This document shows, piece by piece, positions 44,942-54,173 of a stretch of DNA of 64,000 bases (positions within the stretch are counted from its first letter, which is position 1; every line of letters starts with the position of its first letter). A program made the position numbers and the translations under genes. The DNA lies in NCBI RefSeq assembly GCF_029582805.1, contig NZ_JAKKUT010000005.1:124001-188000 (forward strand). Direction: 5' to 3'. The DNA comes from Candidatus Synechococcus calcipolaris G9 (GTDB lineage: Bacteria > Cyanobacteriota > Cyanobacteriia > Thermosynechococcales > Thermosynechococcaceae). The notes under the pieces are model-generated. The model had not been told where the DNA came from. It saw only the letters and a program-made list of their open reading frames with translations, and did no database searches.

Positions 44942-47083
44942 ATGAGTGGTATGGAAAAAGTCATCTCGCTAGATGGGCGGGATATAAGTTTGACGCTACA
45001 GAAATTTGCACCCCAGGCGGCTGGTTCAGTATTAGTACGTTCAGGAGATACGGCGGTTTTAGTGACCGCTAACCGGGCAGGTGGACGAGAGGGAATTGAT
45101 TTTTTACCTCTAATTGTGGATTACGAAGAACGTCTTTATGCCGCTGGACGCATCCCCGGCGGTTTTTTACGGCGTGAAGGTCGTCCCCCCGAAAAAGCAA
45201 TTTTAACGGCGCGGCTGATCGATCGCCCCCTGCGTCCCCTCTTTCCCCAATGGTTGCGGGATGATTTGCAGGTCATTGCCACAACGGTTTCCATGGATGA
45301 ACAGGTTCCCCCCGATGTTTTAGCCGTTACCGGGGCATCCGTGGCCGTGCTGTTAGCCCAAATTCCCTTTAATGGCCCGATGGCAGCGGTACGGGTAGGA
45401 CTAATTGGCGATGATTTTGTGATTAACCCCACCTACGCTGAAATCGAATCTGGAGATTTAGATCTGGTGGTCGCCGGAACCCCCGATGGCGTTGTCATGG
45501 TGGAGGCGGGAGCCAACCAACTACCAGAGCAAGACGTGATTGAGGCTATTGATTTTGGCTACGAAGTGGTACGGGATCTGATCCAGGCCCAGCGAGATTT
45601 AATGGCCCAGTTGGGCATTGAACTGGTTACAGCCACCCCTCCCACCATTGATCCCACCCTAGAAAATTTTATTTCCGAACGGGCCGTGACTCCGGTGACA
45701 GAGATATTGGCGCGGTTTGAGAAAGATAAAAATATTCGCGATGCGGCCCTAGATGAGGTGAAGGGGGCGATCGCCAATGAAATTGCCACCCTAGGGGAGG
45801 ATCATCCTGTAGCCATTGCCGCCCAAGAGCAACCCAAGGCTCTGGGCAATCTCTTTAAGGGCATTACTAAAAAATTAATGCGTCAACAGGTGATTAGTGA
45901 CGGCCTGCGGGTGGATGGCCGCAAACTAGATGAAGTGCGGCCCATTAGCTGTGATGTTGGAATTTTGCCGCCACGGGTTCATGGCAGTGCCCTCTTTAAC
46001 CGAGGCTTAACCCAGGTTATGTCCGTTGCCACCTTGGGAACCCCAGGAGATGCCCAAAACTTAGACGATCTTCACCCCGATGATTCCAAACGCTACCTGC
46101 ACCACTACAATTTTCCTCCGTTTTCCGTGGGAGAAGTGCGGCCGATGCGATCGCCCGGTCGTCGAGAAATTGGCCATGGAGCTTTAGCGGAGCGGGCCCT
46201 AAGCCCAGTTTTGCCACCGCAAGAAGACTTTCCCTACGTTATTCGCGTCGTCTCCGAGATCCTTTCCTCCGATGGCTCCACCTCCATGGGATCCGTGTGT
46301 GGTTCAACCCTGTCCCTCATGGATGCGGGGGTTCCCATTACCAAGCCCGTCAGTGGTGCGGCCATGGGCCTCATCAAAGAAGGGGATGAGATTCGGATTC
46401 TCACCGATATTCAAGGGTTAGAAGACTTCCTTGGGGATATGGACTTCAAGGTAGCCGGAACCGATAGCGGCATTACCGCCCTGCAAATGGATATGAAAAT
46501 TACGGGTCTGCCCCTAGACGTGATTAAACAAGCGGTAGAGCAAGCCCGGCCTGCCCGTTTGCATATCCTCGAAAAAATGCTGGCAACCCTGGATGCTCCT
46601 CGGGACGAACAATCTCCCTTTGCGCCCCGTCTCGTTACCCTGCAAATTCCACCGGATATGATTGGTTTGGTGATTGGCCCAGGGGGGAAAACCATCAAGG
46701 GCATTACGGAGCAAACCGGTGCCAAGGTGGATATTGGCGATGATGGTTTAGTGACCATTTCTGCGGTGGATGAAGATAAGGCCAAGCAGGCCCGGGCCAT
46801 TATTGAAGGCATGACTCGCAAGCTCAATGCTGGGGATGTTTATCTGGGTAAAGTCACTCGGATTATTCCCATTGGTGCCTTCGTTGAGTTTCTGCCGGGC
46901 AAGGAAGGCATGATTCACATTTCCCAATTAGCGGATTACCGAGTTGGTAAAGTAGAAGATGAGGTGACGGTTGGGGAAGAAATCGTGATTAAGGTTCGGG
47001 AAATTGACAATAAGGGGCGGATTAATCTCACCCGTTTAGGCATCCATCCCGATGAAGCGGCGGCGGTACAGTCCAAGGCCTAA
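44942..47083 (+). CDS. pnp: Polyribonucleotide nucleotidyltransferase (PNPase)
   Basis: 713 residues. It contains two RNase PH domains, [17 protein letters not shown] in the first and [22 protein letters not shown] in the second, then a KH domain with [20 protein letters not shown] and an S1 domain with [18 protein letters not shown]. It degrades RNA phosphorolytically and can add tails. The whole enzyme is intact and of normal size. A terminator follows at 47123-47152. Confidence 0.97.
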   Translation: MSGMEKVISLDGRDISLTLQKFAPQAAGSVLVRSGDTAVLVTANRAGGREGIDFLPLIVDYEERLYAAGRIPGGFLRREGRPPEKAILTARLIDRPLRPLFPQWLRDDLQVIATTVSMDEQVPPDVLAVTGASVAVLLAQIPFNGPMAAVRVGLIGDDFVINPTYAEIESGDLDLVVAGTPDGVVMVEAGANQLPEQDVIEAIDFGYEVVRDLIQAQRDLMAQLGIELVTATPPTIDPTLENFISERAVTPVTEILARFEKDKNIRDAALDEVKGAIANEIATLGEDHPVAIAAQEQPKALGNLFKGITKKLMRQQVISDGLRVDGRKLDEVRPISCDVGILPPRVHGSALFNRGLTQVMSVATLGTPGDAQNLDDLHPDDSKRYLHHYNFPPFSVGEVRPMRSPGRREIGHGALAERALSPVLPPQEDFPYVIRVVSEILSSDGSTSMGSVCGSTLSLMDAGVPITKPVSGAAMGLIKEGDEIRILTDIQGLEDFLGDMDFKVAGTDSGITALQMDMKITGLPLDVIKQAVEQARPARLHILEKMLATLDAPRDEQSPFAPRLVTLQIPPDMIGLVIGPGGKTIKGITEQTGAKVDIGDDGLVTISAVDEDKAKQARAIIEGMTRKLNAGDVYLGKVTRIIPIGAFVEFLPGKEGMIHISQLADYRVGKVEDEVTVGEEIVIKVREIDNKGRINLTRLGIHPDEAAAVQSKA

Positions 47084-47122
47084 AATCCCATCTAAGTTGA
47101 TCTTCAATATTTGAATAAACAA

Positions 47123-47152
47123 ACCCAAGCCTGACCGCTTGGGTATTTTTTT
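47123..47152 (+). terminator. Rho-independent terminator after pnp
   Basis: ACCCAAGC (47123-47130) pairs with GCTTGGGT (47137-47144) around a 6-base loop, followed by ATTTTTTT. The hairpin overlaps the very end of the minus-strand gene at 47151, so it could help both strands. Confidence 0.85.
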
Positions 47153-47456
47153 ACCCACGGTCAAACCAGAAAACCTTAAGCACACTTCCACCAATCAATG
47201 TCACCAGGCCCACAATGAAGCCCCATAACCTTGCATTAGTCGTTTTCTGCTGGGCAAGCAGTTCGGCGATGTCATCTCGCAGTTCAGATCGTAGGCCATC
47301 AACCTTGTCGTCAAGAGCTTTCACTTGAGCCTGAGTCACTTTGACCTCAATCGTTAGGGCCTGGATATCGGACTGCATCCCCTTCATATCCCCTTGCAGT
47401 TCCTTCAAAACCTCAAGAATTTGTCTGGCTTCTGAGCCTGCTATCGGCTCACTCAT
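47151..47456 (-). CDS. Small coiled-coil membrane protein
   Basis: 101 residues from the ATG at 47456, which has GGGAG seven bases upstream; a longer frame to 47543 has no support. A long heptad helix covers about 10-75 (VLKELQGDMKGMQSDIQAL, VKALDDKVDGLRSELRDDI) and one membrane span ends the protein (LWGFIVGLVTLIGGSVLKVFWF). The same layout and start context are seen at 8083-8349. Function unknown. Confidence 0.75.
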   Translation of the reverse strand: MSEPIAGSEARQILEVLKELQGDMKGMQSDIQALTIEVKVTQAQVKALDDKVDGLRSELRDDIAELLAQQKTTNARLWGFIVGLVTLIGGSVLKVFWFDRG

Positions 47457-47518
47457 GGTCATCTCCCTTGGGTTTGCGCTCCCACCGTCTCGGAGTAGTT
47501 GCTTTTTGTGGGTAAAAA

Positions 47519-48769
47519 CTATTTGACAGGGGTTGATTCCCACGGTAACGTCACGAGGACGGTTGTGCCCTCTTCCTCACTGGAGGAAATGGTTAACTGG
47601 CCACGGTGGGCGGCAATAATGCGATCCACGATCGCCAGGCCAAGGCCGGTTCCCCCCGGTTTTCGAGAATAAAAGGGTTGGGTGAGCTTGGGAATGTCCT
47701 CCGGCGGGATGGGACTACCAACGTTGTGAATGCTTACCCTAATCCAGCCTTCGCGATCGGTTTGCAGTTGACAGGTAATGGGTTGATAAGGTGTTCCTGC
47801 TTCACAGGCATTTTGAATCAAATTAAAAAAGACCTGTTTGAGTTTGTCGCGATCGCCCGTAATGATCACCGGTTGGGGAGGCATTTTCCAAAGGATGGGT
47901 TTATCCTCCGTTTCCGGTAAGTCTTCAAGGATATGGGTCAGTTCCAGGCCTAGGGCGGACATATCAAAGGGTTCTTGGTTGAGAATTTGGGGCTTTGCAT
48001 AGAGCAAAATTTCACTGAGGAGCATTTCTAACCGTTTGGATTCCTCTAGGGCTAGGGTAAGACGTTCCTGGGAACTGGGGGGTAGTGTGAGTTTACAAAA
48101 ATAATTTAATCCCATTTTTATAGTGGTAAGAGGATTCCGCAACTCATGGACAATCATGGCGGCAAATTCCCCGATCGCTACTAAACGAGCTTGCTCTAGA
48201 AGCTGGGCCTGGGCGGCTTCAAGTTGGGTAGTACGGGTTTTAATTTCTGCCTCTAAGCGACTATTAAATTCCTGTTGAATTTGGTAAAGCGCGTAATTAT
48301 CAATGGCAGTGGCGGCTCGCTCTGCAAAGAGTTCGACAATTTGGATCTCTTCATTACGGTACTGGCGGGGCTGCATATTAAAGGAGCAAATTGTTCCCAA
48401 GATTTTGCCCTGGGGCGTACATAGGGGCACCCCCAAATAAGCTAAATATCCCTCTGGGGGTTCGCCAAAATCAGGATAGTGGCGAACATCTTCCACCCAC
48501 AGGGCCTGGCCCAGTTGAACAACCCTATGGGTAATCGTGCCATGGAGGATATAGATTGGCTCCTCATCTCCTAAATCAAGGGTACTTGCTAAGACCCGTT
48601 CGTGGTCATCATCACAAAGGGTAACGACCGACCAATCGCTGGCAATTAATTGACTCACCCCATGGGCGATCGCCTGTAAATAGTCCTGCAAATTACCAGA
48701 ACGATAACTGAGGGAAGCCAAAATCGACAAGATTCTCTGGCTTTCATTCCAACATTGTGGATTCACCAA
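47519..48769 (-). CDS. GAF-domain sensor histidine kinase
   Basis: 416 residues without membrane spans. A GAF domain (about 10-165) has the block YLAYLGVPLCTPQGKILGTICSF. A coiled linker (FNSRLEAEIKTRTTQLEAAQ) leads to the HisKA box with the phosphorylated His in IVHELRNPLTTIKMG and a complete ATPase domain: FFNLIQNACEAG, then GTGLGLAIVDRIIAAHRG. It should be a cytosolic kinase responding to a small ligand or redox signal. It is separated by about 65 bases from an OmpR-type regulator on the same strand, which is the obvious partner. The initiation codon is TTG or the adjacent GTG. Confidence 0.9.
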   Translation of the reverse strand: MVNPQCWNESQRILSILASLSYRSGNLQDYLQAIAHGVSQLIASDWSVVTLCDDDHERVLASTLDLGDEEPIYILHGTITHRVVQLGQALWVEDVRHYPDFGEPPEGYLAYLGVPLCTPQGKILGTICSFNMQPRQYRNEEIQIVELFAERAATAIDNYALYQIQQEFNSRLEAEIKTRTTQLEAAQAQLLEQARLVAIGEFAAMIVHELRNPLTTIKMGLNYFCKLTLPPSSQERLTLALEESKRLEMLLSEILLYAKPQILNQEPFDMSALGLELTHILEDLPETEDKPILWKMPPQPVIITGDRDKLKQVFFNLIQNACEAGTPYQPITCQLQTDREGWIRVSIHNVGSPIPPEDIPKLTQPFYSRKPGGTGLGLAIVDRIIAAHRGQLTISSSEEEGTTVLVTLPWESTPVK

Positions 48770-48834
48770 GGCTAAAGAGTCCCCTGTTTCTAAGCTGAAT
48801 CGTTTACTACATCAATTTTAATCATGGGGATCAA

Positions 48835-49512
48835 TTAGGATTTACGCAGACTATAACCGACTCCCCGAATCGTATGGATTAAGCGCGGTGAATGGGCTGA
48901 CTCCAGTTTTAAGCGCAGATAGCGAATATAAACTTCAATAATGTTAGAATCGCCCACGAAATCATAGCCCCAAACCCGACTTAAAATTTGTTCCCGTGCA
49001 AACACCTGTCGTGGCCGCGATAGCAGATAACTCAACAAATCAAACTCCTTCACCGTTAGCTCAATCGCCCGATCTCCCCGATATACTTCCCTTGTTCGTG
49101 GATTGACCCGGAGATCCTCAAACTCTAGCCATTCACTTACTTCGTCGGTTTGTCGTCGCAGTTGGGCACGCACTCGGGCTAAAAGCTCCTCAATACTAAA
49201 GGGCTTAATCACATAATCATCAGCCCCTGCATCTAGTCCAGCCACGCGATCGCCAATCTCATCTCGCCCTGTCAACATAATAATCGGTGTTTTTTTGCCC
49301 GTTGAGCGCAACCGCCGACAAATTTCCACCCCCGTCAAACCTGGTAACATCCAGTCTACGATCAGTAAATCAATGGGCATTTCTCTGGCAACCATTAAAC
49401 CATTGTGACCGTCATAACTGACACTAATGTCATAGCCTTCACTTTGTAGTTCTAGCTGAACAAAACGAGCAATTTTCTGTTCGTCTTCGATTAACAAAAT
49501 TTTGGCAGACAT
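48835..49512 (-). CDS. OmpR/PhoB-family response regulator
   Basis: 225 residues. The receiver has acidic residues in LLIEDEQK, phosphoacceptor Asp53 in LIVDWMLPG, the switch Thr in IMLTGRDE and Lys in VIKPFS. The DNA-binding domain is of the winged-helix type (LTVKEFDLLSYLLSRPRQVF, VWGYDFVGDSNIIEVYIRYLRLKLE). It most likely pairs with the GAF kinase downstream. A perfect inverted repeat GTAAC-AGC-GTTAC (49541-49553) lies about 30 bases before its start and is a candidate operator, possibly for autoregulation. Confidence 0.92.
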   Translation of the reverse strand: MSAKILLIEDEQKIARFVQLELQSEGYDISVSYDGHNGLMVAREMPIDLLIVDWMLPGLTGVEICRRLRSTGKKTPIIMLTGRDEIGDRVAGLDAGADDYVIKPFSIEELLARVRAQLRRQTDEVSEWLEFEDLRVNPRTREVYRGDRAIELTVKEFDLLSYLLSRPRQVFAREQILSRVWGYDFVGDSNIIEVYIRYLRLKLESAHSPRLIHTIRGVGYSLRKS

Positions 49513-49527
49513 AGGATTCTCGAAGGC

Positions 49528-49553
49528 ATATAAACGTAGCGTAACAGCGTTAC
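49528..49553. promoter_or_regulatory. Inverted repeat and shared motif upstream of the response regulator
   Basis: ATATAAACGTA (49528-49538) is followed within two bases by the perfect dyad GTAAC-AGC-GTTAC (49541-49553). The same 11-mer occurs again at 51851-51861 in the gap between the xylanase-like and channel genes. The gap from 49513 to 49719 is divergent, so this could serve the regulator gene, the exported-protein gene or both. Confidence 0.45.
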
Positions 49554-49719
49554 CTTAACCAATCCTGAAAATTTTCTAGATCAGGGGGCGGAAATTTATG
49601 AGTTTTATGTATAAAAATTTTAGTCCAGTCTCAAGGGTTTCTCAGTTTTTTTTAAGGTCGCTCTTCCATTCTGGAGACATCGACTGACTTCGGTCTTCAC
49701 TCATTTAGAGATTAATGGT

Positions 49720-50223
49720 ATGAAACACTTTCTGGCCACTGGCTCCTTCACTGCGCTCTCGTTTCTTTGCTTGACGACTGCTGCTTTTGCCTCTCCTGCT
49801 CCCTCCCTTGATTCCGACGGGACTCAATCTACCTACGTTACTGCATCGGTCAAATTTCCATCCATTGTCGGAGCTAAAATTTCTGGTAGTAACCATGTAA
49901 TCACCATTTCGGGCAATGGTATGAGTCTGCGGGGATTGGCGATCGCCCTGCCCAAGCAAATGGAAAACTTTACAGATGTTACGATTCAAAATGGTTCGGG
50001 TGGATTCATTCCGGCAATGGTAGAGCGTCAGGATGGGCGACTGATGATTTTATTTGCTGCCCCCGTCGTGGCGAATAGCATCCTGAATGTGCAACTCAAT
50101 GATGTGCAAATGCGGACAAAGGGTGGGGAGCAACTCCCCTACGGCGTTAAAGTGATGCAAACGGGAACTAATGGGGATATCAGTATTGGTACTGCCCTAA
50201 TCAGTGTTCCCAATCGAGACTAA
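49720..50223 (+). CDS. Exported DUF2808-like protein
   Basis: 167 residues with a signal peptide (MKHFLATGSFTALSFLCLTTAAFASP) and a beta-rich mature domain: ASVKFPSIVGAKISGSNHVI, GLAIALPKQMENFTDVTIQN and LNVQLNDVQMR. As I recall the family, this is DUF2808, found in cyanobacteria, of unknown role, likely in the periplasm or outer envelope. It has its own promoter region and is divergent from the response regulator. A weak terminator-like hairpin follows. Confidence 0.8.
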   Translation: MKHFLATGSFTALSFLCLTTAAFASPAPSLDSDGTQSTYVTASVKFPSIVGAKISGSNHVITISGNGMSLRGLAIALPKQMENFTDVTIQNGSGGFIPAMVERQDGRLMILFAAPVVANSILNVQLNDVQMRTKGGEQLPYGVKVMQTGTNGDISIGTALISVPNRD

Positions 50224-50243
50224 GACACAGATCGCTTGATCAA

Positions 50244-50276
50244 GGGGGCTTCTGCCCCTATGGGTTTATTCTTTTT
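50244..50276 (+). terminator. Possible terminator after the DUF2808-like gene
   Basis: GGGGC (50245-50249) pairs with GCCCC (50254-50258) with a 4-base loop. It is followed after about seven bases by a T-rich segment (TTTATTCTTTTT). The distance from stem to T-run is larger than usual. Confidence 0.4.
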
Positions 50277-50394
50277 GAGAATTTGCCAAACCTCAGGGAA
50301 GTTGGGCGACGGGGTTCGATGGGGCATGCCACCGGACTCACCAAGAGCATCAAGCAACCTGAAGTACTCTAGAGTCTTCAAGAGAGAGTGTTAA

Positions 50395-51696
50395 CTAAGG
50401 TAGTCTAAATGTCAGGTTGGCACCTGATCGGGTTAACTCAATGTTCTCCCTTAATTCCTGGCCATTGGCAGTAATCCTAATCTGATACTGACCCAAAAAG
50501 CCGCGATCGCTCCAATGGCCCTCGTCATTGGTCTGCCCCTGAATCTCTGTCCACCACTCTTCAAAAATAAGACTTCGATAGGCTTCAGCCGCTGGCTTGG
50601 GCGAAAAATCTTGTCGATAAAGGGCCGCTTGGGGTCGCCAGTGATTGCCCTGCCAAAAGCCCCACAGTAAAATTTCTTCTACCGCAGGATGGGCAAAGGC
50701 AATGCGATAAATGTTCCGCAGCGTTTCCGCCTGCTCCGCTTCTGAGTCCAGACTAACGCTGATCTCCGTGAGTTTGATGGGTAGGTTGAATTGGGCCAAG
50801 GTATTTAGGGCCCGCTGCATTCGTTCCTCATTCAAGGGATACTCTAAGTGGGCTTGAATACCAATGCCACCAATGGGTACACCCTGATCCAGCAGATCAC
50901 GAATGAGGGTAGCATAATCATCCAGGCGATCGCCCTCAATAATGCCAAAGTCATTCACATAGAGAACCGCATCGGGATTTCCTTGATGACACCATTCAAA
51001 CATCTCTTTAATAATTCCTGGCCCCAGACGACTGCGGTAAAAATCGCCGTGAAGTAGCTCGTTATTTACATCAAACTCATCAATTTTGCCGCGATAGCGA
51101 CGACACACCTCCATGGCACGCTTTTGAACAGCTACCCGTAGTTCCTGGGGCGGTAGATCCTTCAGCCAGGATTGATTAAACTGCTCATCTTCCCAAAATA
51201 GAGTATGGCCACGCATTGTCCAGCCTTGCCCCTGACTCCATGCAAGAATGCGATCGGCATCATCGTAACTCACCTGACCCCGCTCCGGTTCAGTGGCATA
51301 CCATTTCAGGGCATTTTCATGAACCGCCGCATTAAAAAGCTCTTGGGCAATTTTCCTATAGGATTCTTGTTGGCTCTTATTGCCGCCATCCTCAAACATA
51401 TCCGTACTCAGGGCAACCCCAAGGGGAAAATCATGGCTCAACTGTTCTAGATGAACTTGGGCTTGGCTGACAGGTTCATTTTGGCCATTGACAACGGTGA
51501 TGTTGATGGGAGCCTTCCGCAATTGCTCAATAGCCACCCGCAGCCCATCCCCTTGGGCGAGTTCAGGATAAGAGCTTGTGACATTAGGGGCTGGGTCAGA
51601 CGTACTAGAACTAGAATCTAGACAGGCTTGGGACGTTAGCAGCGTAAAAATTGTAACGCAGGTGATGGGTAAGGCAGAAAAAGACATCATAAACAA
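50395..51696 (-). CDS. GH10 endo-1,4-beta-xylanase-like lipoprotein
   Basis: 433 residues. An N-terminal leader with a lipobox ending SQAC (Cys25) predicts a lipid-anchored or exported protein. After a short Ser-rich linker and a beta-domain (about 60-95, ITVVNGQNEPVSQAQVHLEQL) comes a glycoside hydrolase family 10 barrel: MRGHTLFWED, then the acid/base Glu213 in EFDVNNELLHG, IGIQAHLEYP and the nucleophile Glu311 in LTEISVSL, ending in EILLWGFWQGNHW. Both catalytic residues are present. In plants-degrading bacteria this family cleaves xylan; here the substrate could be external polysaccharide. The divergent neighbour is the channel. Confidence 0.9.
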   Translation of the reverse strand: MFMMSFSALPITCVTIFTLLTSQACLDSSSSTSDPAPNVTSSYPELAQGDGLRVAIEQLRKAPINITVVNGQNEPVSQAQVHLEQLSHDFPLGVALSTDMFEDGGNKSQQESYRKIAQELFNAAVHENALKWYATEPERGQVSYDDADRILAWSQGQGWTMRGHTLFWEDEQFNQSWLKDLPPQELRVAVQKRAMEVCRRYRGKIDEFDVNNELLHGDFYRSRLGPGIIKEMFEWCHQGNPDAVLYVNDFGIIEGDRLDDYATLIRDLLDQGVPIGGIGIQAHLEYPLNEERMQRALNTLAQFNLPIKLTEISVSLDSEAEQAETLRNIYRIAFAHPAVEEILLWGFWQGNHWRPQAALYRQDFSPKPAAEAYRSLIFEEWWTEIQGQTNDEGHWSDRGFLGQYQIRITANGQELRENIELTRSGANLTFRLP

Positions 51697-52071
51697 ACGA
51701 GGGAATCCAACAAAGGGGCTGTCAATTCAAGAATGACTTACCACAATGGGGACAGCCCAACAAAAGTCAAAAAGCTATAGAAATGAAAAACCCTGGGAGT
51801 CTTGCCGTGTTTCGACCCCAGGGCTTTCGTTTGCGAATCACTCCTCACTGATATAAACGTAACGTGAACGCCACAGGATTGTCACACGACACATGACACT
51901 TTTATGACTGTCCCTAATGGGTTCCCTCACCTTTTCGGCAGATTCGGTTCTACCGTGAAGCTTTCCCCCAGAAAGGCTTCATCCCTGCACCCCGTCCTAC
52001 AATAAGTCACGATAGTTATAAATAGTAGGGTGGGCTTGCAAACCCATCAGAGGTATTTTTGGAAACGATAT
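51697..52071. promoter_or_regulatory. Divergent gap between the xylanase-like gene and the channel
   Basis: 375 bases. Features: an imperfect hairpin with perfect 7-bp arms CCCTGGG (51791-51797) and CCCAGGG (51817-51823); directly after it ACTCCTCAC (51840-51848), nine of the eleven bases of the Yfr1 core motif known from cyanobacteria; then ATATAAACGTA (51851-51861), also found before the OmpR-type regulator. The rest is unremarkable. No ORF is credible. A small RNA is possible but not shown. Confidence 0.4.
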
Positions 52072-53490
52072 ATGGGTAAAGGGCATCTCAACCAACGCCT
52101 TGATCGCCTCATCCACTCTGCCCCGATGGAGCTAGCTTTAGTTGCTCTCATCCTCGTCATGGCTTTGCTGGTAGTCTTTCAAGTTATACTGGTTCGTCAG
52201 CAGGAAAGTATCTCCTGGGTCATTCTCCTAAAATTGCCGATTCGCATCTTCTTTATCATTGAACTTTTGATCCGGTTTAGCCTTGCCCGCAAGAAAAAAC
52301 GGTTTTTCCGCCACTATTGGCTGGATTTAATTGCTATTCTGCCGCCCCCTCCCCAGATCAGCCTCCTTCAACTCCTGCCACTCCTCCGCCTACCTCGCGC
52401 CGCCATCCTCATTAATCGCAATCTATACTACCTATCTCCCCGTATCACCGGCACCTATAGCCTGCAAATCTCCGCCATCTTGATGATTGTTTTGATTATG
52501 CTGATGGGTGGATTAGCCATGTACATGCTAGAGGGACACATTAATCCTGAATTTGCCTCCCTCGGAGATTCCCTTTGGTATAGTTTTTTTTCCTTAATGT
52601 CATCGGAACCCATTGGCGGTTATCCTGAAACTCATCAAGGACGGATCGTCACCATGGTGATTGTCCTGTCAGGATTGACCCTATTTGCAGTCTTTACGGG
52701 AATTGTTTCTGCCTTAATGGTGCAACGCTTGCGAACTGCCATGGATATTAAAAACCTAGACTTGGACGAATTACGTCACCATATTATTATTTGTGGTTGG
52801 AATCGTAGTGGCGGTCTAGTCCTCCAGGAACTGCAAGTGGATCCGGCCATTCAGCATAGCCCTATCGTTGTTGTTGCCGAACTTGAGACAATCCCCATTC
52901 TGGATCTGCACCATGTTGATCAAAATCGTCTTTATTTTTACTCCGGTGACTATACCCGCATTGATGTCTTAGAAAAAATTGCCATCTACCATGCTGACCG
53001 TGCCATTCTCCTTGCGGATACATCCCACCCCCGTAGTGACCAAGACCGAGATGCCCGTACTGTTCTAGCCGCCCTAACCATTGAAAAGCTTAATCCCAGT
53101 ATCTACACCTGTGCCCAACTTCTAGATCGCCATAATAATGTGCAATTGCACGTTGCCGGTGTGGAGGATGTGGTGATTGCCGACGAAATGGCTGGCCACC
53201 TAATTGGCAGTGCGGTGCGAAATCAAGGTGCTATGGATGTTTTTGCCGAGCTATTAACGGCCCAAGTGGGCAATCAGTTTTATCGCCTCCCCTTACCGGT
53301 TCACCTAGCCAATCAATCCTTTTGGGATGTCAATCACTACCTGAAGACCCACCATGATTCGATTCTGATTGCCATTGAGCGACGGGTGGATGGGCGTCGT
53401 CAAACCCTTGTTAATCCCCCGGAAAGCCATCCCCTTCTTTTGGGGGATTATATCGTTCTCATTGCCCGTAGTTGTCCTCACCTCACCTGA
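52072..53490 (+). CDS. Ion channel with RCK/TrkA-N domain
   Basis: 472 residues from the ATG at 52072 (GGAA at suitable distance); a GTG at 52030 would add 14. About five membrane spans (LVALILVMALLVVFQVILV to ISAILMIVLIMLMGGLAMYML), a pore segment DSLWYSFFSLMSSEPIGGYP, a last span (VTMVIVLSGLTLFAVFTGIV) and a cytosolic RCK domain opening HHIIICGWNRSGG. The filter position reads SEPIGGYPET, not the potassium TVGYG, so ion selectivity is not clear. It is likely a cyanobacterial cation-channel subgroup. SRPBCC gene follows 10 bases after the stop. Confidence 0.88.
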   Translation: MGKGHLNQRLDRLIHSAPMELALVALILVMALLVVFQVILVRQQESISWVILLKLPIRIFFIIELLIRFSLARKKKRFFRHYWLDLIAILPPPPQISLLQLLPLLRLPRAAILINRNLYYLSPRITGTYSLQISAILMIVLIMLMGGLAMYMLEGHINPEFASLGDSLWYSFFSLMSSEPIGGYPETHQGRIVTMVIVLSGLTLFAVFTGIVSALMVQRLRTAMDIKNLDLDELRHHIIICGWNRSGGLVLQELQVDPAIQHSPIVVVAELETIPILDLHHVDQNRLYFYSGDYTRIDVLEKIAIYHADRAILLADTSHPRSDQDRDARTVLAALTIEKLNPSIYTCAQLLDRHNNVQLHVAGVEDVVIADEMAGHLIGSAVRNQGAMDVFAELLTAQVGNQFYRLPLPVHLANQSFWDVNHYLKTHHDSILIAIERRVDGRRQTLVNPPESHPLLLGDYIVLIARSCPHLT

Positions 53491-53500
53491 ACCCACTATC

Positions 53501-54031
53501 ATGCATATTTCCTCTTGGGTCAGCCTTCCCTTTCCCCGCAGCCTAGTGTACCCCACCTATCGGGATAAACTAGTTGAGCTAACTCCCTACCTCGGCAATG
53601 TTCGTGAGATTGAACTCAAAGAACGACACCCGGTAGATCATGGACTCGATATGATTTTGATCTGGCATGGTGGTGGCGAGATTCCAGCCGCTGCCCGTGC
53701 CCTGCTAAGTGATGCCATGCTTTCGTGGACAGACCACACCCACTGGGATGACCAGAACCACCTCACCCTTTGGCGCATTGAACCCCATGCCTTTACCGAA
53801 GCGGTTCATTGCCATGGGCGTAATCTTTTTCTGGAAGATGGGGAACAAACGGTGATTAAAAGCGACGGAGAGTTAGTGATTGATCCAGGATTAATTTCCG
53901 GGGTTCCCTCTTTTCTCTCAGGGATTGTGGCTAAGGCAGTGGAGGATTATTTAAGCCAGAAAATTGAGCCTAACTTTCGTCAACTCGCCCAAGGAGTAGA
54001 AACCTATTTGACACAACAGCGGTCTTCATAA
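53501..54031 (+). CDS. SRPBCC-like (DUF1997-type) protein
   Basis: 176 residues. The N-terminus VSLPFPRSLVYPTYRDKLVELTPYLGNVREIE is a good fit to the cyclase/START-like SRPBCC fold that binds hydrophobic ligands. A longer frame from 53369 lies inside the channel gene and is not real. The start ATG is 10 bases after the channel stop, so a shared transcript is likely. I cannot name the ligand. Confidence 0.78.
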   Translation: MHISSWVSLPFPRSLVYPTYRDKLVELTPYLGNVREIELKERHPVDHGLDMILIWHGGGEIPAAARALLSDAMLSWTDHTHWDDQNHLTLWRIEPHAFTEAVHCHGRNLFLEDGEQTVIKSDGELVIDPGLISGVPSFLSGIVAKAVEDYLSQKIEPNFRQLAQGVETYLTQQRSS

Positions 54032-54173
54032 ACTATCATTCTCTTGTCCATGGAGAGGTAAATTTATGATATAACGGATGTCTTGACAGTTTAGATAATA
54101 CATCGATAATCTAAGTTGACGTTGATATTGATTAAACTTTAGCTATAATTAAATTCAGGAAAGGGGGTAGTCA

